Shown: positions 38,213 to 47,128 of the stretch, piece after piece
Layout: every line of letters starts with the position of its first letter
How positions within the stretch are numbered: the stretch's first letter is position 1
DNA from: an uncultured Clostridium sp.
GTDB taxonomy: Bacteria; Bacillota; Clostridia; TANB77; CAG-508
Length of the DNA stretch: 64,000 bases
Direction: 5' to 3'
NCBI GenBank assembly: GCA_900557195.1
Contig: USRT01000001.1
Location: forward strand, 72,770 to 136,769
Program-made: the position numbers and the translations under genes
The notes under the pieces: generated by a model
Database searches by the model: none
Seen by the model: the letters and a program-made list of their open reading frames with translations, nothing else
What the model was told of the DNA's origin: nothing

Positions 38213-40055
38213 ATGTGTGGAATTGTTGGATACATTGGAGAAAAGAAAGCTTATCCAATTTTAATTGATGGACTTTTATGTCTTGAATATAGAGGTTACG
38301 ACTCAAGTGGAATTGCTTCATTAGAAAAAAATGAAATTAAGGTTATGAAAGATAAAGGTAGAGTTAAAAATTTATACGATTTAGATGGGTTAGATAAATT
38401 AGAAGGAACTATTCGGTATTGCTCATACAAGATGGGCAACACATGGTAAACCATCTAAAGAAAATTCACATCCTCATATGGATAACAGTAATTCTTTTGC
38501 TGTTGTACATAATGGTATTATAGAAAACTATAGCGATTTAAGAGAATTTTTAGGAAAAAACGGATACAACTTCTTATCTCAAACAGATACAGAAGTTATA
38601 CCTAACCTAATTCATTACTATTTTTCTAAGGACGAAAAAACAGATGATGAGAAATTTTTAAGAGCTGTAAAATCTTGTGTAGATGATTTAAAAGGAAGTT
38701 ATGCAATCGAAGTTATCTCTCCCCTTTACCCTGATAGAGTAATTGTAGTTAGAAAAGATAGCCCACTTGTTATTGGTAAAGGAGAAAAGGAAAATCATAT
38801 TGCATCAGATATCCCTGCACTTCTTAAATACACAAAAGCTTTCTATTTATTAAATGATAACGAATATGCTGTTATATATAATGATCATATTAAATTTTAT
38901 AATAGTAACTTAGAAGAACATAATAAACCAATTAAAAATATCGAATGGGATGCTGGTGCTGCCGAAAAAGGTGGATTTGAAGACTTTATGCTTAAAGAAA
39001 TATATGAACAACCAAATTCCATTAGAGAAACTATTGGCTCTAGATTTAAACTCGGAGAGCCTTGCAGTTTTGATGATATAGATATTTCAAAAGAATATTT
39101 ATCTACTATTAACAAAATATATATAGTAGCTTGTGGTACTGCTATGCATGCTGGTTTAGTAGGAAAAAATTTAATTGAAAAGCTTTGTAATATTCCTACA
39201 ACAGTAGATATAGCATCTGAATTTAGATATAGAGACCCAATTATAGATGAGAAAACCTTATGTATCTATGTTAGTCAATCTGGTGAAACAGCTGATACTA
39301 TTGCAGCTTTAAAATTAGCAAAATCGAAAGGAGCTAAAACTTTAGCAATTTCTAATGTAATTGGAAGTTCTATTACAAGAGAAGCAGATTATACTATATA
39401 TACTCATGCTGGACCTGAAATTGCAGTAGCTTCAACAAAAGCATATACATCTCAAGTAGTACTTTTTGCTATTTTAGCTATATATTTTGCCGAAACCTTA
39501 AGTTCTACAGATTCTAAAACTTTAGAAGATTTAAAAGCAGATATTTTAGACCTACCTTCTAAAATAGATACAATTTTAGCAAGTACTCAAGAATTAAAAG
39601 AATTTGCAAAAAAAGTATATACACAAAAAGATATGTTTTTCTTAGGTAGAGGAACAGATTATAACACTTCATTAGAAGGTTCATTAAAATTAAAAGAAAT
39701 CTCATATATTCATTCTGAAGCCTATGCTGCTGGTGAATTAAAACATGGACCTATTGCATTAATTGAAAATGGAATTACTGTTATTAGTATAATTACAGAT
39801 CCTAGTTTAGTAGAAAAATCTATTAGTAATATACAAGAAGTAATCACTCGTGGAGCTAAAACACTAGTTGTTACAAATCAAAACTTACCAAATGCAAACT
39901 TTGATTTTGTAATTAATATACCAGAAACAAATCCTCTTATCTCACCTATTCTTTCTGTTATACCTTTACAATTAATTTCTTATTATATATCTAAAAATAA
40001 AGGATTAGATGTTGATAAACCTAGAAACTTAGCGAAGTCTGTTACTGTAGAGTAA
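38213..40055 (+). CDS. glmS: Glutamine-fructose-6-phosphate aminotransferase (needs +1 shift at CGG)
   Basis: GlmS makes glucosamine-6-phosphate for wall synthesis. Cys2 of MCGIVGYIGE is the glutaminase nucleophile. The first 67 codons end ...LEGTI and meet CGG at 38414-38416. Reading on from GGT gives the conserved GIAHTRWATHGKPS. Two SIS domains follow (SQSGETADTIAALK; the active-site Lys is near the C-terminus in NLAKSVTVE). The joined protein is 613 residues, normal for GlmS. As an essential single gene in this window, it is strong evidence that the shift works. It is controlled by the ribozyme upstream. Confidence 0.93.
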
Positions 40056-40079
40056 TAAAATACTCTTTTAAATTTAGTA

Positions 40080-40118
40080 AAAACCTTAGTAGTAGTAATA
40101 CTTTCTAAGGTTTTTATT
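40080..40118 (+). terminator. Terminator of glmS
   Basis: The stem AAAACCTTAG with CTAAGGTTTTT ends in a T run. The following 40119-40300 stretch is AT-rich with no visible gene. Confidence 0.85.
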
Positions 40119-40304
40119 TCATTTTAATATAACAAAATTAATATAACTATAATTTTTTATTCTTTAAACTAGTAAATACTTATTACTGTATTTAGTTAAT
40201 AATATGTAAATTTAAAAAAAATTACTTATATTATATTTTGATTTACCAATATTTTTACTGAAAATAGTTAGTATAATAAAAAATAAAATTCCTATCAGAT
40301 TGGA

Positions 40305-40333
40305 TTGACATAATTTACTTTTTATTTTATAAT
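40305..40333 (+). promoter_or_regulatory. Perfect-consensus sigma-A promoter
   Basis: TTGACA at 40305-40310 and TATAAT at 40328-40333 are separated by exactly 17 bases. This is one of the strongest-looking promoters in the window and drives only the small ORF at 40384. Confidence 0.85.
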
Positions 40334-40383
40334 ATGCTCATTAGTTTTTATACTAAAATTTTGAAGAAAGGAGAGCTATTTTT

Positions 40384-40524
40384 ATGCCTATTTCTAAAAA
40401 AGCGAAACGTGCGGAAGCACGTCGCAAAGATGAAGAAGCAAAGAAGACAAAAAAAATGGCTCGGTTAGGAGTAACTTCTCTCCCAGAAAGATCGAGACAT
40501 AAGTCGAAAAAGGCTACTGCCTAA
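40384..40524 (+). CDS. Small, very basic protein containing an in-frame CGG
   Basis: The ORF encodes 46 residues, starting MPISKKAKRAEARRKDEE and rich in Lys, Arg and Glu, with AAAGGAGAG before the ATG. Codon 27 is CGG (40462-40464). If CGG triggers the +1 shift seen in other genes, the next codons are GGT TAG and the product is a 27-residue peptide. If CGG is read as Arg, the 46-residue form is made. Codon choice (GCG, CGT, CGC) is richer in GC than in its neighbours. A strong promoter and terminator bracket it. Family not recognised; a nucleic-acid or ribosome-binding role is only a guess from charge. Confidence 0.6.
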   Translation: MPISKKAKRAEARRKDEEAKKTKKMARLGVTSLPERSRHKSKKATA

Positions 40525-40548
40525 ATTGCTGAGGGGAACTCCAAAACC

Positions 40549-40590
40549 GAATGGACGGAAATATCATATTTCCGTTCATTCTCTTTTATT
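40549..40590 (+). terminator. Terminator of the small basic ORF
   Basis: A 16-base stem with one mismatch (GAATGGACGGAAATAT with its complement) and a minimal loop is followed by TCTTTTATTT. Confidence 0.88.
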
Positions 40591-40651
40591 TATAATCACA
40601 TGAAATAAGGTCTCAAATCAGATATAATATCCAATCTAAGACCCAAATTTC

Positions 40652-40924
40652 TTAGTACTTAATCTCTCTGCATTCTTTTAAGAATTCGTTAATATCAGCA
40701 CCGGATAAGAACATGTACGTCGCATGTACTACAACATTAGATGGTACAGTATGTGCAACATTGTTTGGCTGTGGTATACCATGGTTTCTTTCTGCTCTTT
40801 CTGCAAAATCTGCAACTTTATTGAGCAAGAAACATCTGATGAGGTCACTATCAAAATCAGCTTTGCCTATTATCTGAAAGACATTATTACCAATTTGTGT
40901 AACCTGGACTGACATTTTATCCAT
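40652..40924 (-). CDS. Unknown protein, about 90 residues
   Basis: The sequence begins MDKMSVQVTQIGNNVFQIIGKADF and ends in GADINEFLKECREIKY. No known domain is recognised. The ATG at 40924 follows GAAAGGA; longer in-frame starts up to 40984 lack a site. A hairpin at 40612-40643 (GGTCT...AGACC) just below the stop may be its terminator. Base composition is less AT-biased than the surroundings. Confidence 0.5.
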   Translation of the reverse strand: MDKMSVQVTQIGNNVFQIIGKADFDSDLIRCFLLNKVADFAERAERNHGIPQPNNVAHTVPSNVVVHATYMFLSGADINEFLKECREIKY

Positions 40925-41157
40925 TTCTTTCCTTTCTGAGCTCTTTTCTTTCGTTTTATTGTTGCTCATTAAGAGCTTCATCAAATAAACAACAATATTG
41001 GCAATTTACCATTTCTTATTTATATTGTTACATTTTTATTACAGAATGACTAGCTTTTTTATGTATTTTAGTAATCATATTGTAATATTGTATCTATAAT
41101 CCTATTACTTCTTGCCAATATTTATTAAAACCTTAAAATAAATATATTCCATAAATT

Positions 41158-41418
41158 TTATATCATTAATTTTAATATAATAAGGAAAACTGCACCTGGT
41201 ACGCCAAGTATTCCAACAAAAATAGATGTTCCAATATTTAACCCTATATGAAAACCAAATGTAGCTCCTACTATATTAATAACATATATTAATACTCCAC
41301 CTAAAATAGAATTAATAGACAATTTTAAGATTTTCTTTAATGGTACTATAAAAATCCTGCCTACTATAAATAATATAATAATACAAGCAAAAAAAGTTAT
41401 GATTGTATTTGTTTCCAA
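41158..41418 (-). CDS. bofA: BofA family protein (pro-sigma-K processing regulator)
   Basis: BofA inhibits the SpoIVFB protease that activates sigma-K. This 86-residue membrane protein has two or three hydrophobic segments and the family pattern SINSILGGVLIYVINIVG and GILGVPGAVFLIIL. The start is a TTG at 41418, which is locked in a 14-base hairpin with its ribosome binding site in the loop. The yaaL-bofA order is conserved in Firmicutes. Confidence 0.87.
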   Translation of the reverse strand: METNTIITFFACIIILFIVGRIFIVPLKKILKLSINSILGGVLIYVINIVGATFGFHIGLNIGTSIFVGILGVPGAVFLIILKLMI

Positions 41419-41463
41419 GTTTAATCACCTTACCTTTATTTCATTATTATGATTAAACTTGGA
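41414..41463 (-). promoter_or_regulatory. Hairpin sequestering the bofA start codon
   Basis: On the minus-strand RNA, 14 bases (41463-41450) pair perfectly with 14 bases (41427-41414). The 22-base loop holds AAAGGTAAGG, the ribosome binding site, and the UUG start codon is inside the 3' arm. There is no T run, so it is not a terminator. Confidence 0.65.
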
Positions 41464-41480
41464 CAAATATTACTAAAGTT

Positions 41481-41747
41481 TTACGCTTTTCTTAAATGCA
41501 ATTCATTAATCATATCTAAAGCTATTCCTTGCTTTTTTGCTCTTTTTAATAGATAATTTAACTTTGCTTGATTTGCTTTAATAAAATATAAATAATAATC
41601 TATTAATTCACCATCTGCAAATTCAAAATTATGCATTGCATCTTCTACTTCTCTTTTTGTTTTAATAATACTTGTTATTAGTTCTAATTCCTTTTCTTTA
41701 TCTGTTTTTTCTTTAATTTTTGTTTCTTTTATATATTGTTCTTCCAT
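41481..41747 (-). CDS. yaaL: DUF2508 (YaaL-like) protein
   Basis: An 88-residue, highly charged helical protein with the DUF2508 pattern IDYYLYFIKANQAKLNYLLKRAK split around residue 60. It is found directly upstream of bofA, as in other Firmicutes. Function unknown. Confidence 0.78.
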   Translation of the reverse strand: MEEQYIKETKIKEKTDKEKELELITSIIKTKREVEDAMHNFEFADGELIDYYLYFIKANQAKLNYLLKRAKKQGIALDMINELHLRKA

Positions 41748-41835
41748 ACATTTCTCTCCTAAATATGATGAAAATTCTATTATATAAAATATATTATTAC
41801 TATTATATTCAAAGGAATAATAAAATATTCCTTAT

Positions 41836-42684
41836 TTAACCAAAAAATGTATATATTATAATACCTATAGTCTGAATAACAAATAAGTTTAAAATATTAG
41901 ATGTAAGTAAATTATTAGTTGCTTCTATAACACCTAGCTCATTTGAATTTTGACTTTTGTAATGTCTCTGTGATTCAAAAAATGTAATTAACTCTGGTAA
42001 ACTTGTTATAAAGCCTAACGCAATTCCTAATACTATATCCGGTACATTAAATGTATTACTTAGATTAGTTAGCACATTACTTAATGCATTTCCAACAATA
42101 TATAATCCTATAGCTGTAACTAATAGGTATATAACATATTTTGCTACAATTACTTTTTTGCCTTTTATCATTTTAGATTCTTCTTCTATTTCTTCTGAAA
42201 ACTTGCTATCTTCCTTTTTCAAATACAATTTGTGAACATTAGAATTAATATAGTAAAAAAATATAAATAATAATATAAAGATTGGTACTATACTAATACT
42301 AAATTCTAAATTTGTAACTAGCATTAGTATTGGAATTATTATTGTAATTGCTACCATAATAATATCTATCTTTATAGCTTTATTTTTTATACTTTTCTGG
42401 TTTTTATTAAGAAAAATAGAGAAAATATATTGCAAAAAATTAATTATGTTAGAACTTAATATATTATATGCACTTGTCCCTATAAATCCCGCAAAAGCTG
42501 AAAATGAAACCGTTAAAAACTCTGGAACTGACGTCGCTATTCCTGCAATGTTTCCTATAGCTTTGGGAGATAACCCTAAGCTTTCGGCTAATCTTCTTAA
42601 GAGTTTTACTAAAATGTATTTTGAAATTACTACAATTAGTAATGAATATATTATAAACTTTAATATTTCTAAACTTAAATTCAT
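41836..42684 (-). CDS. CaCA-type sodium/calcium exchanger family protein
   Basis: A 282-residue membrane protein with two inverted alpha-repeat motifs: GNIAGIATSVPEFLT...AYNILSSNIINF and GIALGFITSLPELITFFES...ATNNLLTSNILNLF. The Glu of each PE motif is the expected ion ligand. A charged cytosolic loop (about residues 150-175) separates the halves. A minimal CRISPR array lies 82 bases upstream of its start and is transcribed toward it. Confidence 0.82.
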   Translation of the reverse strand: MNLSLEILKFIIYSLLIVVISKYILVKLLRRLAESLGLSPKAIGNIAGIATSVPEFLTVSFSAFAGFIGTSAYNILSSNIINFLQYIFSIFLNKNQKSIKNKAIKIDIIMVAITIIIPILMLVTNLEFSISIVPIFILLFIFFYYINSNVHKLYLKKEDSKFSEEIEEESKMIKGKKVIVAKYVIYLLVTAIGLYIVGNALSNVLTNLSNTFNVPDIVLGIALGFITSLPELITFFESQRHYKSQNSNELGVIEATNNLLTSNILNLFVIQTIGIIIYTFFG

Positions 42685-42765
42685 AAAATTTTTCCTCCAT
42701 TTTTATTTTCTTTTATTATTGGCATTTTTTTGTTGTTTTATGAATTGTTATTTTCAGAAAATATA

Positions 42766-42925
42766 TGTTTATGTCTATTATATTTAAATTAATCCCCCAT
42801 GATGTAATTGTTTCTTCTTCATTTCTTTGATTTACATTCTACTATATTTAAATTAATACTGATTAAATGAAATACATACTAATAGAAACATTTTTATTTA
42901 CATTCTACTATATTTAAATTAATAC
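42766..42925 (-). CRISPR. Orphan mini-CRISPR: two perfect repeats plus one degenerate repeat
   Basis: The repeats at 42896-42925 and 42830-42859 are identical to those of the main array. A third at 42766-42795 matches at 22 of 30 positions and has lost the ATGTAAAT handle end, as terminal repeats do. The spacers are 36 and 34 bases. Orientation follows the main array, so transcription would run leftwards. No cas genes adjoin it; the main array is 4.2 kb away. The rest of the 42685-43309 gap is AT-rich, apart from a terminator near 43103-43147. Confidence 0.92.
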
Positions 42926-43102
42926 TTAAGATTATTAGAAATTCGAATTATTTTATCATATAAAGCCTAAAAAGTCCACCAAATGAGTAAATCTTTCTAA
43001 TTAGATTGTTTCAAGGTTTTAATCAATTTCTTATTATGAATTTTGGATAAAAAAATTTGAAGAATGTAATATCGTTCATTATGCTGTTGCTTAGTTCTAT
43101 AA

Positions 43103-43147
43103 AAAATAAAGTGGCCTATACTTAAAAGTATGGCTACTTTATTTTAC
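43103..43147. terminator. Bidirectional terminator downstream of the XRE gene
   Basis: Near-palindrome AAATAAAGTGGCC...GGCTACTTTATTT with an inner ATACTT/AAGTAT stem, flanked by A and T tracts. Confidence 0.75.
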
Positions 43148-43309
43148 ATTTTTTCTCTAATTGTAAGTTGTTAGTTAAATTTCAATCTCTTATCTTCTTT
43201 AAATTGTTTTCTACTTGGATTTCTCTCTGCTCTATAAATCCTTATATTATTATAGATTAGTTTAAAACTAACCTATAATTCTTAATCTAAATAATTTTTA
43301 AAAATTTTT

Positions 43310-43828
43310 TTAATCTTTCTTTCTAGTTAAGAAAATTCCAATAATTAATGCAATAAGAACAATCGGTGTTATTCTGATAAATAACCATTCAAAAGAGTGA
43401 AAAGCAACTCCTAAAACAGCACTTTCGGGATTATTATAATCCCAATTTGAGTATGGACTATTTAATAAAATTAAAGATACGAAAATAATTATTATAATTA
43501 TACATAATGAGATTAACAACCACTGAATTATTTTTCTTCTCTCATTCTTCTTTTGTAATAGTTGTAAGTTTATTATCTCTAATTTTTCAGAAATTACTTT
43601 TATATCATCAACTTTAGATTCAGAAATATTTTCTCCAAGTAAAGTGCTTACAGGTGTTTCAAGAACTTCTGATATTGTGATTAACATCTCTGCATCAGGA
43701 ACTGACAATCCTTGCTCCCATTTAGAAATTGTTTGTCTTACAACATTTAATTTGATAGCAAGTTCTTCTTGTGAAAGTCCTTTTGATTTTCTTATTGATT
43801 TAATGTTTTCTTTTAACATTTTGAACAA
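43310..43828 (-). CDS. XRE-family regulator with C-terminal membrane segments
   Basis: A 172-residue protein. The N-terminal helix-turn-helix is LSQEELAIKLNVVRQTISKWEQGLSVPDAEML. After a coiled linker there are two hydrophobic segments (about 103-122 and 143-165). Such membrane-tethered XRE proteins often sit beside CPBP or transporter genes they control, here the CPBP protease 76 bases upstream. Confidence 0.82.
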   Translation of the reverse strand: MFKMLKENIKSIRKSKGLSQEELAIKLNVVRQTISKWEQGLSVPDAEMLITISEVLETPVSTLLGENISESKVDDIKVISEKLEIINLQLLQKKNERRKIIQWLLISLCIIIIIIFVSLILLNSPYSNWDYNNPESAVLGVAFHSFEWLFIRITPIVLIALIIGIFLTRKKD

Positions 43829-43904
43829 CTCCTTTCTTTACAAACTATTATATAAAGAATAGTCCGTTGCTACAAGCAATGCTTATTAACATTTAAGATT
43901 TATT

Positions 43905-44600
43905 TTATTCTTTTATAGTTTTATTTATATAAGTTGCATAAATAAGTGACACTAATATTAAAAATATAGATGCTACATATATAGATACTAAATTTTCAAC
44001 ATTAAATATAGAAAGCGAGTTAATTACACAATGAGTTACTATACAAGGAATAATTGACTTACTTTTATAAAATATAATAACAAATAAATAACCAAGTGAA
44101 ATTGCATAACCTATTTGCATTAATGTTGGAATTAATTCTGCACCATTAAGTAAATTAACTATATGTCCTATTCCAAAAGTAATTGCACTTACATTTATTG
44201 CTCTTTTAATATTAGTTTTTTCCATCATTTTGAATAAAAAGCCTCTAAAGATAATTTCTTCAATAAATCCAATATTAATCATAGTTAAAATATGAAATAT
44301 TATTTTATCTGGCGAATTATCAATATTAATACCATTCCATAAATTAACCGATACTATTAAAAACAAAGGAATAAAGTAAAGGTATTTTTTTAAATTTATT
44401 ACTTTTTTTAATCCATAATATGATGTTCTTTTAAGTATTATTATTAATAGAATTAAAGCAATAGAAAATATAGTATTAATAATACAACTAATATAACTTG
44501 TATAACCAAAGCTTTGAACACAATAAGAATTCGTTACAACATATAAAATTATTAATAATATACAAAATAATGTTTCGTTTTTTTCAAATATTTTTTTCAT
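43905..44600 (-). CDS. CPBP-family intramembrane metalloprotease
   Basis: A 231-residue membrane protein. The catalytic motifs are EEIIFRGFLF (EExxxR) and FGIGHIVN (FxxxH), with a third HxxxN-like TH...N block near the end. Family roles include CAAX-type proteolysis and bacteriocin immunity. Its start overlaps the TetR gene stop by four bases, so both are cotranscribed. Confidence 0.82.
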   Translation of the reverse strand: MKKIFEKNETLFCILLIILYVVTNSYCVQSFGYTSYISCIINTIFSIALILLIIILKRTSYYGLKKVINLKKYLYFIPLFLIVSVNLWNGINIDNSPDKIIFHILTMINIGFIEEIIFRGFLFKMMEKTNIKRAINVSAITFGIGHIVNLLNGAELIPTLMQIGYAISLGYLFVIIFYKSKSIIPCIVTHCVINSLSIFNVENLVSIYVASIFLILVSLIYATYINKTIKE

Positions 44601-45160
44601 AGATTTCCTCCTTTAATATTATAAAAAACTTTTTCTAACATAAGGGTACAATATTTTTCATCATAAGTTATAGAATTGTTTGCAAGTAAACTAGCAATTC
44701 CATGTGCTGTAATAAATAATAATTTAAATCCATCTTTTATGTTATTTTTATCAAGTTTTGTTTCTTTTTCCATTATTTTAAATATTTTATTAAGTCCTTC
44801 TTCATTGTTGTCTACTAAATCATCAAAATTAAAATTTGAAAATTTATCACTTTGAAATAAAAACTTAAATAAATTTTTTTCTTGTTGTGCAAATTTAATA
44901 TATTGAAGTCCAATATTTAATAATGGATTTTTATTAATATCTTTTTTCATTAAAAAACTAGAATGATAACTATCAACTATACTATATAATTCTTCTTTTA
45001 AAAGATTCATATTTTTATAATGATACATTATTGGTTGCGTAGAACAATTTAATTTACTTGCTATATTTCTGACATTTAAATTATCAATACCCTCATTTTT
45101 AATAATTTCAAATCCACTTTCTAATATCATATCTTTTGATATTTTAGGAATTGGTGGCAT
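44597..45160 (-). CDS. TetR/AcrR-family repressor
   Basis: A 187-residue regulator. The N-terminal helix-turn-helix reads LNVRNIASKLNCSTQPIMYHYKN. It is coupled to the CPBP protease gene, which is its likely target, and a palindromic AT-rich sequence lies directly upstream of its start. Confidence 0.82.
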   Translation of the reverse strand: MPPIPKISKDMILESGFEIIKNEGIDNLNVRNIASKLNCSTQPIMYHYKNMNLLKEELYSIVDSYHSSFLMKKDINKNPLLNIGLQYIKFAQQEKNLFKFLFQSDKFSNFNFDDLVDNNEEGLNKIFKIMEKETKLDKNNIKDGFKLLFITAHGIASLLANNSITYDEKYCTLMLEKVFYNIKGGNL

Positions 45161-45173
45161 ACTATCACCTCAT

Positions 45174-45205
45174 TTATAACATTTGTTATATAACATTTAT
45201 TATAA
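45174..45205. promoter_or_regulatory. Candidate TetR operator
   Basis: TTATAACATTTGTTAT and ATAACATTTATTATAA form two copies of an ATAACATTT half-site within a partly palindromic 32 bases, starting 14 bases upstream of the TetR start codon. This suggests autorepression, by position only. Confidence 0.5.
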
Positions 45206-45244
45206 TATTAATTCTTTGATTTTACAATATTATTTCTAAATTTT

Positions 45245-45278
45245 ATTAAAAAATAGATTAGTATATTCAAACTAATCT
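45245..45278 (-). terminator. Terminator downstream of the AraC gene
   Basis: The stem TAGATTAGT with ACTAATCTA is followed on the minus strand by ATTTTTTAA. A second palindrome (45292-45321, AAATAATTCAAA with its complement) lies between it and the gene. Confidence 0.75.
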
Positions 45279-45325
45279 ACAAACTTGCTATAAATAATTC
45301 AAACTACAATTTGAATTATTTATGA

Positions 45326-46180
45326 TTATTTTTTCTTAATTGGAATCCATATTTCGCAATAATATTTTTCATCATCTACTCCCTTTTTATAATCTTTAGG
45401 ATCAGAATACATTTCAATATTATATCCTGCTGCAATTTCAAAGTCATTTGAATTTGGTAACCATTCTTTAAATATTTTTTCATTTGTTTCTTTAATTGTT
45501 ATACTTGATTTTCCTATACAAGGAAAGATTATCCAAGTAAACTTTGGTATTTCTATAACTTCAAAATCTTTAGGAACTTTTAATTCAGAATTATAATCAT
45601 CTCCAATAATATAATCAAATGAATCACATCCCATATTTGTATCAATATTAACTGCATATTTTGCATTTATTTTATTAAATGCACTTTTCATAAAAAACTT
45701 CTTCCAGATTTTTGGCACATCTTGATATGCAGTTTCATATTTGAAATTATCTCTTAACCCAACAACTTTAAATGCCTCTTTTTCCACAATTTTATACTCC
45801 ATAGTATAACCACCTTTCAATATTACATTTATTTTTAAAGGTGCAAATTCTTTTATGTTTCCACCTTTGCGAACTCTTGATGGAGTCGAACCGTGAAATC
45901 TAGTGAAAGCCTTTGTAAAGCTATCTGGAGAATCATACCCATATTTTAGTGCAATATCAATTATTTTAGTATTAGTGTTCAATAATTCATATCCTGCAAC
46001 TGATAATTTTCTATTTCTTATATATTCACCAACTGTAAAACCACATAACATAGCAAATCCTTTTTGAAAATAAAATGGTGAGATATAAGCATATTTTGCA
46101 ATATCTTCAATAGTAATATCATTTGTTAAATTGTTTTCTATATACTCAATAGCCCTACTAATAGATTCACTCCAATTCAC
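45326..46180 (-). CDS. AraC-family regulator with GyrI-like effector domain
   Basis: A 284-residue protein. Two AraC helix-turn-helix motifs are seen (TIEDIAKYAYISPFYFQKGF and IIDIALKYGYDSPDSFTKAF). A GyrI-like ligand-binding domain follows from about residue 125 (YKIVEKEAFKVVGLRD ... CEIWIPIKK). Such proteins sense small molecules or antimicrobials. Target genes are not evident. Confidence 0.85.
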   Translation of the reverse strand: MNWSESISRAIEYIENNLTNDITIEDIAKYAYISPFYFQKGFAMLCGFTVGEYIRNRKLSVAGYELLNTNTKIIDIALKYGYDSPDSFTKAFTRFHGSTPSRVRKGGNIKEFAPLKINVILKGGYTMEYKIVEKEAFKVVGLRDNFKYETAYQDVPKIWKKFFMKSAFNKINAKYAVNIDTNMGCDSFDYIIGDDYNSELKVPKDFEVIEIPKFTWIIFPCIGKSSITIKETNEKIFKEWLPNSNDFEIAAGYNIEMYSDPKDYKKGVDDEKYYCEIWIPIKKK

Positions 46181-46318
46181 AATTTTCTCTCCTTTCAGTT
46201 CGTAAATAAATTGTACCTCAAAGAGTTTTATTATACCCGATTTTTCTTGCTAATATTTGTCTAAATAATTAAAAGGCAAATTTAATAATCTGCCCTAAAA
46301 ATTGTAAGTTATCTCTAA

Positions 46319-46780
46319 CTATATATTAAATTTTTCTTTGCATTTTATATATTGTGCAACTAAAAAATAATTAGTTATATCTTTGTCATCTAAACCTGTA
46401 AATGCTATTAGCTCATCATATAAATAACTACTTCCTTCAACAAAAATATATGAAGTATTTATTTCAATTCCAACTATAATTTTAATTCCTTTGAAAACAT
46501 CATCTTGTTTTTCATATAAATTCTTATCTGTTACTTCAAATAATCTTATTATTGGATTTTTACCACATAATTTTTGGTTTGAAAATTCATTTTAAACTAT
46601 ATTATCATAGACTATGTTTTCTAACTCAGAGTTTTCAATTTCTACAACTGAATGAGTTTCTTTTAAATATTCTATTACTTCTAAACTGTCTTTGTTATTA
46701 GGTTTTAAACTATCTTTGTTTTTATTATAAATATCTTGCCATTTTTTTATCATTTCTTTGGTTGGTTCTTGCATTAACAT
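46319..46780 (-). pseudogene. Gene of unknown family interrupted by an in-frame TAA
   Basis: The 62 codons from 46780 (MQEPTKEMIKKWQDIYNKNK) end at a TAA (46594-46592). The same frame then stays open for about 90 codons (KLCGKNPIIRLFEV ... YLYDELIAFTGLDDKDITNYF) to a TAG at 46319. The two halves read like a single small globular protein of about 154 residues. No CGG is involved. It could be a nonsense pseudogene or a gene with stop readthrough. The composition resembles small immunity-type proteins, but I cannot name the family. Confidence 0.6.
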
Positions 46781-47128
46781 ATTTAATCTCCCCTACAACT
46801 TACTATAAGTCGAGATGATTATACCATTATTTCAAAAAAAAGTATATGAAAATAAGTCCAAAAAATAATAAGCAAAAAAAGTATTGTGTAAACCACCTTT
46901 TCGACTTATTTTTTTATTCTAGTTTCTTTCAAAATAAACTTTTATTTTGTATTTTTTGTTCAAAAAGCTCTATGAGATTGTATAAAACTCTATCAGGTTA
47001 GTATCTCGTTAGTATCATTTTTTTATTTTTTGCGACTTTTTCAATTTTCTAAAAGTATTGATTTCAAAGTGTTTTTTGATATTTTATCTAATTCTAATTG
47101 TAAATTATTTTAATATTATATCATATTT

